From NCBI GenBank assembly GCA_016781115.1, contig JADDQX010000188.1, positions 1-5,014 on the forward strand: a DNA stretch of 5,014 nucleotides. Direction: 5' to 3'. This document shows positions 1 to 4,273 of this stretch, in pieces. Every line of letters starts with the position of its first letter. Positions within the stretch are counted from its first letter, which is position 1. This DNA comes from Actinomycetota bacterium (lineage in GTDB: Bacteria > Actinomycetota > CADDZG01 > WHSQ01). The notes under the pieces are model-generated. The model was not told where the DNA came from and ran no database searches. It was given only the letters and a program-made list of their open reading frames with translations. The position numbers were made by a program, and so were the translations under genes.

Positions 1-290
1 CCAGCCGGCAGCGGCAGCCAGCTGTCGGAGGCGGGGTCGTAGGACGCGCCGTCCCCTAGTTCCTCCCGAGCTCCCACACCCCCCCAGATCACCATCTCCT
101 CACCGGTCCAGACCGCGGTGTGACCGAAGCGGCCGGCGAGCGGGGCTTCGGCCATCGCGCGCCAAGCGGGGGCGGCAGAAGCCTGCGGGGCGGAGGAACC
201 GCGCCGCTCTGCCTCGTCGGTGCATCCCGCGGACGCCAGGACAAGGACGGCGAAGACAAGGACGACGACCTCTCTAGAGCGCAACCTCAT
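1..290 (-). CDS. Kelch-repeat lipoprotein, N-terminal part (runs off left edge)
   Basis: Reading the minus strand from ATG at 290 gives 96 complete codons with no stop before the window edge, so the C-terminus is missing. Residues 1-23 are a lipoprotein signal peptide: basic MRLRSR, a Val/Leu-rich core, then LASAGC with the lipidated Cys at 23. Serine at the -3 position is less usual than leucine. A Ser/Ala-rich linker follows. Residues 54-91 are a Kelch blade, with RFGHTAVWTG, EEMVIWGG at 64-71 and a second strand ASYDPASDSW at 82-91. Kelch blades assemble into extracytoplasmic beta-propellers, and a complete protein would need four to seven. The ligand cannot be inferred. A weak Shine-Dalgarno (GGAAGAG/AAGAG) lies upstream. 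The gene is divergent from the transpeptidase gene. The blade is clearly recognised; the exact function is unknown. Confidence 0.87.
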   Translation of the reverse strand, partial: MRLRSREVVVLVFAVLVLASAGCTDEAERRGSSAPQASAAPAWRAMAEAPLAGRFGHTAVWTGEEMVIWGGVGAREELGDGASYDPASDSWLPLPA

Positions 291-321
291 ATCTCTTGCT
301 CGGCTCTTCCGTCCCTCAACG

Positions 322-332
322 GAACCTGGTTC
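322..332. promoter_or_regulatory. Inverted repeat in divergent intergenic region
   Basis: GAACCTGGTTC is a perfect 5-bp inverted repeat around one base. It lies 32 bases upstream of the Kelch start, between two divergent genes, where an operator would be expected. No convincing -35/-10 pair was found for either gene in 291-434, so regulation is a guess. The same spacer also holds TGCGCGA twice, at 365 and 386, 21 bases apart. A repeat this short can arise by chance in GC-rich DNA. Confidence 0.2.
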
Positions 333-420
333 TTGCATGCCAATCTCTCACGCGTTCCGCGGAGTGCGCGACAAACCGCGGTAGTTGCGCGAAGTCGACC
401 CGCGCTCGTGCGAAAATCGC

Positions 421-434
421 GGAGAGGAGGGGAG
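421..434 (+). promoter_or_regulatory. Strong Shine-Dalgarno deciding the transpeptidase start
   Basis: A purine run containing AGGAGG at 425-430 ends directly before TTG at 435. It is the only strong ribosome-binding site in the first 450 bases on this strand. It favours TTG 435 over the in-frame GTG at 408, which has no such site, and over the open frame's first GTG at 120, which lies inside the divergent Kelch gene. The four-base gap from AGGAGG is slightly short. The overlapping GGAG at 421-424 gives a ten-base gap. Confidence 0.6.
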
Positions 435-1739
435 TTGCTGAAGAGATTGCTGGGCCCGGCTCTGGTAACCGCGCTGGTGCTCGTTCTCTCGGTTCCGAGC
501 TCCCCGTTCGTGCGCGCTGGGGCGGCGCCTCGAAGCACCTCGCGGCCTCCTGCCGAGTGGGTCGTCGGCCCTGATGGACGGGTGCTGCTCACGCTCGAGG
601 GCCCGACGAAGCTCCCCCATCTCTTGGACGTCCTGGCCACCCTCGATGCCGCCGACGTGCGCGCTTCGTTCTTCTTGCCCGGCCGCTGGCTCAGCCGGCA
701 CGTGACCGTCGGCATGCTCATCCTGGCCGAAGGCCACGCGCTCGGTAACCGAGGCTTCGGGACCCAGAGGTTCATCGAGCTCCGCGGTCGCGCGCTGCGG
801 GCGTCGCTACAGCGAGCGGAAAGGACGCTGCAGAGGTTGGGCGTGGACGCAGGCGCGTTCCTTCGCGCTCCAGCCGGTGCCCGGAACACGAGAGTCCTGC
901 GGGTGGCGGCCGAACTCGGGTACAGCTCCGTGCGGTGGAGCTTCCAGCCGGGCGCCGGTGTGGCTTCCGAGATCGAGCAGAGCGTCCTCGACCACGCCGG
1001 ACCGGGTTCGATCATCTCGTTGCAGCTCTCGAGGAGCAGCCACCGCGACGCGCTCGCGGGGATCGTGAACGCTTTGCGCTCGCGGGGTTCGGATCTCGGC
1101 ACCTTGGATGCGCTGCGAAGGGTCGAGCCGGTTAGATGGGACGTCACGCTGAGGCTCGGCTCCAGGGGGACCGAAGTCCGTCACCTGCAGCAGGTGCTGC
1201 GCGCACGCACGTACGACCCGGGGCCCGTGGACGGGGTCTTCTCCGAGCCGACGCTCCAGGCCGTGTACGCGTTCGAGAAGCTCCACGGGTTGCGCCGAGA
1301 CGGGGTCGTGACACCGCGACAGATGGAACAGATCGTCGTGTCGAAGAAACCCGAGGCTCCGGATCGGGGCATGGACCACTTCGTCGACGCGGACCTGAGC
1401 CGCCAGGTCGTGCTCGAGGTCCGTAATGGGGAGGTGGCCCGAACGCTTTCGATCTCCAGCGGCAACGGCGAGCGGTACATGTCGGAGGGGGAGGTGAGCA
1501 AGGCCGAGACGCCGACCGGCGAGTTCGAGATCCTGTGGAAGATCCCAGGCTGGAGACACAGCGACCTCGGTGAGCTCTGGTACCCGTCGTACTTCCACTC
1601 GGCCGGGTACGCGTTCCACGGGAGCACTTCGGTGCCCCCGTATCCGGACAGCCACGGCTGCATCAGGCTTCCCATGTACGCCACGAAGAGCTTCTACGCC
1701 GACAACCCCGTCGGCACCAAGGTCTTCGTGCACGATTAG
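435..1739 (+). CDS. Secreted L,D-transpeptidase with degenerate polysaccharide-deacetylase domain
   Basis: This is a 434-residue exported cell-wall protein. Residues 1-30 form a signal peptide or membrane anchor (MLKR, a Leu/Val core, then RAGA). Residues about 46-225 follow the NodB polysaccharide-deacetylase fold in order, but the active-site motifs are changed: TFDDGP is LTLEGP (52-57), the GNHTxxH metal site is GNRGFGT (104-110), RPPxG is RAPAG (144-148), and the late LHD is LQL (196-198). Deacetylation is therefore unlikely. Residues about 236-301 are a PG_binding_1 domain (LRLGSRGTEVRHLQQVL). Residues about 313-434 are a YkuD L,D-transpeptidase with TPTG (360-363), His395 and SHGCIRL (406-412, catalytic Cys409). 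These enzymes form 3-3 cross-links in peptidoglycan. The start was chosen for its Shine-Dalgarno and signal peptide; GTG 408 (443 residues, basic n-region MRKSRRGGELLKR) is the alternative. The lipoprotein gene starts three bases after the stop. Confidence 0.87.
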   Translation: MLKRLLGPALVTALVLVLSVPSSPFVRAGAAPRSTSRPPAEWVVGPDGRVLLTLEGPTKLPHLLDVLATLDAADVRASFFLPGRWLSRHVTVGMLILAEGHALGNRGFGTQRFIELRGRALRASLQRAERTLQRLGVDAGAFLRAPAGARNTRVLRVAAELGYSSVRWSFQPGAGVASEIEQSVLDHAGPGSIISLQLSRSSHRDALAGIVNALRSRGSDLGTLDALRRVEPVRWDVTLRLGSRGTEVRHLQQVLRARTYDPGPVDGVFSEPTLQAVYAFEKLHGLRRDGVVTPRQMEQIVVSKKPEAPDRGMDHFVDADLSRQVVLEVRNGEVARTLSISSGNGERYMSEGEVSKAETPTGEFEILWKIPGWRHSDLGELWYPSYFHSAGYAFHGSTSVPPYPDSHGCIRLPMYATKSFYADNPVGTKVFVHD

Positions 1740-1742
1740 CTG

Positions 1743-2183
1743 ATGAGGGTCTCGAGACATGACTCGGAGATGAGGTTACGGCGCTCGGTCTCCGTCGTGG
1801 TGCTCGCGGTCGTGGCGTCGATCGGCCTTTCAGCTTGCGACCGCGCCAATGAAGCCGTCGACGAGGCGGTGGACGAGGTGGCCCGAGACGAGGAGTTCGC
1901 CAGCGCGCGGGAGCTCGTCGAGGCGCTGGCCGAGGGAGGCGTCGAGTGCCGCGGGCTGGAGGCCGCTGCAGTGGGGGGCGCCGAGGTCGGCGTTTGCCGG
2001 ATCGGCCGCGAACCGGTGAGCGTCGGCATCTACGGCGACAACGAAGCGATGCAGCAAGACATCGAAGTCCGTCGCGATGCCGAGGAGGCCTTCCTGATGG
2101 GCGGGAACTGGGTCCTGATCGCCCGCTCGACCGAGACGGCGGCCGCGGCCCGCGAAGCGATCGGCGGCGAGCTGAGCGGCTAG
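1743..2183 (+). CDS. Small secreted lipoprotein of unknown function
   Basis: The gene encodes 146 residues from the first ATG. An internal ATG at 1770 (residue 10) may be the true start, because it gives MRLRRSVSVVVLAVVASIGLSAC, a compact lipoprotein signal resembling the Kelch protein's MRLRSR leader. Cys32 in LSAC is the lipidation site. The mature part begins with an acidic Asp/Glu/Ala stretch (33-51) that probably forms a helical spacer. A small alpha/beta domain follows, with two cysteines (69 and 85) that could form a disulfide, a VSVGIYGDNEA segment and a conserved-looking GGNWVLIAR near the end. Neither candidate start has a well-placed ribosome-binding site. GGAG directly abuts ATG 1770, and three bases separate the upstream stop from ATG 1743, so translation may be coupled to the transpeptidase. 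No family is recognised. The neighbour suggests an envelope role. Confidence 0.8.
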   Translation: MRVSRHDSEMRLRRSVSVVVLAVVASIGLSACDRANEAVDEAVDEVARDEEFASARELVEALAEGGVECRGLEAAAVGGAEVGVCRIGREPVSVGIYGDNEAMQQDIEVRRDAEEAFLMGGNWVLIARSTETAAAAREAIGGELSG

Positions 2184-2360
2184 AGGTCAGACGTCGCGGA
2201 GGAACGGCCGAGCCCGCACGCGACGATCGCTCCGTCGCCCGGCTCCGACACCCCATCGTGGTCGTCACGGCCTCACCGCCCTCTACACGCCTCAGAAGGC
2301 GCGCATGTTGTTCCGCAACTCCCGCGATCTAACTACCTCGGTTCCTGTCCCTATGGGATC

Positions 2361-2385
2361 CGCCCGAGCCGCGTCGGGCGCTTTT
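2361..2385 (+). terminator. Candidate intrinsic terminator
   Basis: A 7-bp GC stem CGCCCGA / TCGGGCG with a six-base loop (GCCGCG) is followed by C and TTTT at 2382-2385. The orientation fits transcripts coming from the transpeptidase-lipoprotein operon, whose last stop is about 180 bases upstream. The short T run and the distance weaken the call. On the minus strand no T run follows. Confidence 0.5.
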
Positions 2386-2415
2386 CGAGCGGCGGAGCCG
2401 CGGGTGGGTGAGATG

Positions 2416-2443
2416 GCTCCGGGCCTGGCGGATCCGCCGGAGC
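2416..2443. repeat. Inverted repeat / hairpin with internal palindrome
   Basis: GCTCCGG (2416-2422) pairs with CCGGAGC (2437-2443). The region also contains the 12-base palindrome GGCGGATCCGCC (2427-2438), which could fold alternatively. No T run follows on either strand, so it is not a standard terminator. It lies about 40 bases past the tRNA 3' end in the minus direction and could act in 3' processing or transcription arrest. That role is speculative. Confidence 0.3.
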
Positions 2444-2479
2444 GAACTTTCCGAGCCTCGGCGTCGTTTATCTCAGTAG

Positions 2480-2572
2480 CGGAGGCGGATGGGAATCGAA
2501 CCCACCCATCGGCGCTAGCCGACGCACCGGTTTTGAAGACCGGTGCGTATTCCGAAGGCGCTCGAAGCCTCT
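2480..2572 (-). tRNA. selC: tRNA-Sec (UCA)-like gene; 3' half intact, 5' half aberrant
   Basis: The 3' half shows the features of bacterial tRNA-Sec, the carrier for selenocysteine at UGA codons. The anticodon loop is CTTCAAA with anticodon TCA (2536-2534). A long variable arm follows (stem TCGGC/GCCGA, loop TAGC). The T loop TTCGATT (2500-2494) sits on a 5-bp stem. Then comes an 8-base acceptor strand CCGCCTCC (2488-2481) and discriminator G at 2480, with no encoded CCA. The 5' half should begin GGAGGCGG. Instead, at the expected distance, AGAGGCTT occurs (2572-2565), which pairs at only five of eight positions, and no 6-bp D stem with a GG-type loop can be drawn (only GCG/CGC). It could be a decayed selC, a very divergent functional one, or the 3' fragment left by integration into the gene. 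The family call is firm; function is doubtful. No selA, selB or selD lies in the window. Confidence 0.6.
2522..2548. repeat. Extended 10-bp dyad around the anticodon loop (possible att core)
   Basis: On the plus strand ACGCACCGGT (2522-2531) and ACCGGTGCGT (2539-2548) are perfect inverted repeats around the seven bases TTTGAAG. The dyad is four to five base pairs longer than a normal tRNA-Sec anticodon stem and runs into the aberrant 5' half. A seven-base spacer between inverted arms in an anticodon loop is a known core-site layout for tyrosine integrases that use tRNA genes. That it is such a core here is inference. Confidence 0.4.
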
Positions 2573-2616
2573 GACCAGGACTTTCATCTCGACGACCGTC
2601 CAAGATTCCGATGAAC

Positions 2617-2696
2617 ACTTGTGCGGCGATTCTCCACACAGAAATCGCCGCGCTCGAGAGACTTGTGCGGTCTTAGCTGCGCGAAGACTTGTCCGG
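2617..2696 (+). repeat. Three short direct repeats ACTTGTGCGG
   Basis: ACTTGTGCGG occurs exactly at 2617-2626 and 2661-2670, and with one change (ACTTGTCCGG) at 2687-2696. The second and third copies match over a longer stretch, AGACTTGTGCGGTC against AGACTTGTCCGGTC, with a 26-base period. The repeats lie 70-150 bases from the tRNA dyad, the range of integrase arm-type sites. They could equally be regulator-binding sites or chance. Confidence 0.4.
2623..2651. repeat. 9-bp hairpin in gene-free region
   Basis: GCGGCGATT (2623-2631) and AATCGCCGC (2643-2651) form a perfect 9-bp stem with an 11-base loop. It overlaps the end of the first direct repeat. No T run follows in either direction, so it is probably not an intrinsic terminator. 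Confidence 0.4.
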
Positions 2697-2765
2697 TCCC
2701 ACCTCCTTTCCGAAGTTCGCTCTCTGCGATGATTCCATGTGGTGACGCTTCGTCAAGTGTGGGTC

Positions 2766-2798
2766 TAGCCACAGTGGCTACCCTGGCGTCCACGCCAG
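2766..2798. repeat. Two adjacent palindromes downstream of the response regulator
   Basis: TAGCCACAGTGGCTA (2766-2780) is a perfect 7-bp inverted repeat around one base. Two bases later CTGGCGT-CC-ACGCCAG (2783-2798) is another perfect 7-bp inverted repeat. They begin 23 bases beyond the stop of the leftward response-regulator remnant. They may protect or end the transcript, or be a REP-like pair. Without a T run, classical termination is not supported. Confidence 0.4.
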
Positions 2799-2820
2799 CG
2801 GCGAGCCAGCTCCGCCCACA

Positions 2821-3119
2821 TCAGCTCCAGTCCTGAAGAGCCGCGACTAATTCCGCGTACTGCGGTTTCTCAAAGACTGCTGACGCGCCTCGAGCCAACA
2901 TCTCTGCCGCGCTGGGCGCGCTGCTCGACGTGTACATCACGACGTCGATGTGTGTGTGTATACGCCCTTGATCTGCTCCGCAGCCTCAACCATCCATGGC
3001 GGGCATCTGATAGTCCATCACAACAACGTCTGGCTCGAGGCGCCTCGATCCCGTCGGCGCCGCAGCATGAACCTGACATCTTCCCGGTCGTCCACAAACA
3101 AGACCTTCAGCGTGGGCAT
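2821..3119 (-). pseudogene. CheY-like response regulator receiver, broken in three frames
   Basis: Reading leftward from ATG 3119 (site GGTGAGGG four bases upstream) gives MPTLKVLFVDDREDVRFML, the first strand and helix of a receiver domain with the acidic pair D10/D11. The frame then stops at 3018-3020. A second frame supplies RRLEPDVVVMDYQMPAMDG with the phospho-acceptor Asp codon at 3015-3013. After a shift near 2988-2991 a third frame gives EAAEQIK. After another shift in the TG/CA run at 2949-2959 the second frame resumes with HIDVVMYTSSS, GASAVFEKPQ and AELVAALQDW, ending at TGA 2823-2821. The conserved Thr (2931-2929) and Lys (2868-2866) are present. The acidic pair and the phospho-Asp are about 25 codons apart, where about 44 is usual, so roughly 20 codons are deleted. 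It was probably a stand-alone receiver partnered with the GAF protein 70 bases upstream. Decay or assembly errors could explain it. Confidence 0.83.
2949..2958. repeat. Dinucleotide (TG)5 run inside the response-regulator remnant
   Basis: Five TG units (CA on the coding strand) sit exactly where the reading frame changes. Removing one CA unit joins EQIKGVYTH to IDVVMYTS in one frame, so gain of one repeat unit by slippage explains this lesion. Confidence 0.5.
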
Positions 3120-3189
3120 GGGTCCCTCACCGGACGCGCCTTCCACGTCGAGGGCGCCGCGAGCAGGCCTACCCCCCATAACATTGGCA

Positions 3190-4125
3190 TCAGCTTGCAG
3201 CGGAGGCGAAGGCGCGCTCTGCCGCCAGACGCAATGCCTGGCTCGATGTTCGGGACGCGGAGGAAAACTTGGCGACGATGCCGTCATCGCGAAGCGCGTT
3301 CTCTAGCGTCCCTATCGTCAGCGTTGCCTTCGCCGCATCCGTCTCGGGGAGCAACAGCCCAACCGAGCCGTCGAGTAAGGCGACAGCGACGCTCCGCGGA
3401 AGGTTGCCGCGTACGACAGCAGCGACGGCCTGAGCCAGCACCTCCCGGGGCGCGCCCACAGCGGGGCCTCGGCGCGCGTATTCCGGATTCACGACGATTA
3501 TCGACGCCGGACTCGCGAGAGCTTCGGACCGCTGCTCCTCGGCTTCCACGAGCGATATCCACGCTCGGTGATCCACAAGCCCGGCGACGTCCGCAGATTC
3601 GTGTTCGCGGATCGTCGAGACACGCTGCTCTTCCTGCGCGTCCAGCTCGATCTGCGCAATCGTCGCGAGCAGCCGCCCCAATAACTCAATCAATGGCAGT
3701 TCCGCGTTGATCGCATCATCTTTGGGCTCAGGGTCCACGCCGCACATCGTTCCGAACAAGCGACCATCGCGCAGCTCCAGGGGGACACCGATATACGCGC
3801 CGATGGACATCTGCTGGCCGATCGGCGCATCCCGGTACGCTGGAATCTCTGCTGAACGCGGGGCGACCCGCGGGGCATCGCCCGTCACCATCCGTGAGCA
3901 GAACGAGTCGGTCCATCGGAAGACATCGCGCGGCGACACGTCATATTTGTCAGCGCGTGCGTCGAGGATGACCCAGTCATCACCCGACGTGCGGGTAACC
4001 ATCCAGAGACCGAACCCGAGCTTTGCCTGAAGGTAGTCCAGCACGCCATTCGCAGCTTCGTCGAACCCGGCAAACCGCGCCAGCTCGACGGGCGCGTCGC
4101 TCGTCATCGTCTGAGGGCTAGGCAT
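3190..4125 (-). CDS. GAF domain protein with degenerate GGDEF domain
   Basis: This is a 311-residue soluble signalling protein with no signal peptide or membrane span. Residues about 18-160 form a GAF domain, a small-molecule or redox sensing fold, including FGLWMVTR (38-45), the SIGAYIGVPLEL strand (107-118) and FGTMCGVDPEP (124-134). A helical linker (145-176) leads to a GGDEF-like domain (about 178-305). Its opening DVAGLVDHRAW (179-189) matches the usual DxLTGLxNRRAW. The catalytic GGDEF is replaced by LDGSV (251-255) before GLLLPETD, and the metal-binding Asp region reads VVNPEY. Cyclic-di-GMP synthesis is therefore unlikely, and a binding or regulatory role fits better. ATG 4125 is ten bases after the stop of the small membrane peptide and has no clear Shine-Dalgarno. 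ATG 4107 is an alternative, and the longer frame from 4236 has a non-protein-like N-terminus. The receiver remnant follows after 70 bases, suggesting a sensor-regulator pair. Confidence 0.82.
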   Translation of the reverse strand: MPSPQTMTSDAPVELARFAGFDEAANGVLDYLQAKLGFGLWMVTRTSGDDWVILDARADKYDVSPRDVFRWTDSFCSRMVTGDAPRVAPRSAEIPAYRDAPIGQQMSIGAYIGVPLELRDGRLFGTMCGVDPEPKDDAINAELPLIELLGRLLATIAQIELDAQEEQRVSTIREHESADVAGLVDHRAWISLVEAEEQRSEALASPASIIVVNPEYARRGPAVGAPREVLAQAVAAVVRGNLPRSVAVALLDGSVGLLLPETDAAKATLTIGTLENALRDDGIVAKFSSASRTSSQALRLAAERAFASAAS

Positions 4126-4135
4126 ATAACTCAAG

Positions 4136-4273
4136 CTAGTGCAGAAGGGGCCGAACGAGGCGGAGCGCGAGGCGGCGTCGTAACAGAACGAGCGCAACCG
4201 CGACTCCCGCAGGACCAACAACGCGAGCGGCGGCACCGAGAATGCGATTGCGGGACCGGACTCGCCCGCTCAT
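4136..4273 (-). CDS. Small single-span membrane peptide coupled to the BrkB/YihY gene
   Basis: This 45-residue frame starts with an ATG that overlaps the stop of the BrkB/YihY gene as ATGA (4273-4270), the classic arrangement for translational coupling. The product begins MSGRVRSRNR, has a hydrophobic stretch ILGAAARVVGPAGVAVALVL (11-30) long enough to cross the membrane once, and ends with a strongly basic RRRLALRLVRPLLH tail. The stop is ten bases before the GAF-protein start, so the frame fills the gap between its neighbours almost exactly. The frame is open further upstream within the BrkB/YihY gene, but only the overlapping start makes sense. No family is recognised. An accessory subunit or regulator of the membrane protein is possible. 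GC-rich DNA can give chance frames of this length, so the call rests on the coupling and hydrophobicity. Confidence 0.5.
   Translation of the reverse strand: MSGRVRSRNRILGAAARVVGPAGVAVALVLLRRRLALRLVRPLLH

Larger units (their letters stand above)
2184..2479. other. Intergenic region without a credible gene
   Basis: This 296-base stretch between the lipoprotein and the tRNA-Sec-like sequence has no reading frame with protein-like character on either strand. It holds one terminator candidate (2361-2385), a hairpin GCGGC-GGA-GCCGC at 2389-2401, a longer hairpin at 2416-2443 and a short palindrome CCGAGCCTCGG at 2451-2461. The 9-mer GGATCCGCC occurs twice, at 2356 and 2430. Confidence 0.6.

Noticed and set aside
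365..392. TGCGCGA direct repeat 21 bases apart upstream of the transpeptidase
   Set aside because: Seven-base GC-rich matches are common by chance here, and no promoter anchors it as an operator.
120..434. N-terminal extension of the transpeptidase frame from GTG 120
   Set aside because: It overlaps the Kelch lipoprotein on the other strand, has no ribosome-binding site, and its residues are low-complexity. The signal peptide and strong Shine-Dalgarno lie at 421-465.
287..1760. Long minus-strand open frames across the transpeptidase gene
   Set aside because: They are antisense shadows in GC-rich DNA, rich in Arg and Pro with no domain character. The plus frame has clear domains.
1663..2268. 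Minus-strand frame over the lipoprotein
   Set aside because: It is almost all Arg, Pro and Ser, typical of an antisense frame. The plus-strand lipoprotein has a signal peptide and lipobox.
2480..2572. UCA anticodon as an opal-suppressor Trp or Gly tRNA
   Set aside because: The long variable arm, the 8-base acceptor strand and the 5-bp T stem are tRNA-Sec features, and ordinary Trp or Gly tRNAs have short variable loops.
2292..2639. Minus-strand 115-codon frame through the tRNA-Sec-like sequence
   Set aside because: It reads straight through the tRNA (giving the familiar tRNA-derived GWVRFPS string) and crosses terminator and hairpin sequences. The overlapping plus frame at 2305-2574 fails for the same reason.
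2584..2793. Minus-strand 69-codon frame downstream of the receiver
   Set aside because: It covers palindromes and direct repeats, has no recognisable domain and no Shine-Dalgarno at its start.
2766..2822. 18-codon frame starting in TGATG overlap with the receiver stop
   Set aside because: The overlap is suggestive, but the frame consists of the two palindromes and is too short and Arg/Trp-rich to support.
2952..3710. Plus-strand 252-codon frame
   Set aside because: It is antisense to the receiver remnant and the GAF gene, with Arg/Pro/Ser-rich composition and no domain.
4126..4236. N-terminal extension of the GAF protein from ATG 4236
   Set aside because: It overlaps the small membrane peptide and adds residues unlike a GAF protein. 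The Met at 4125 follows that gene's stop by ten bases.
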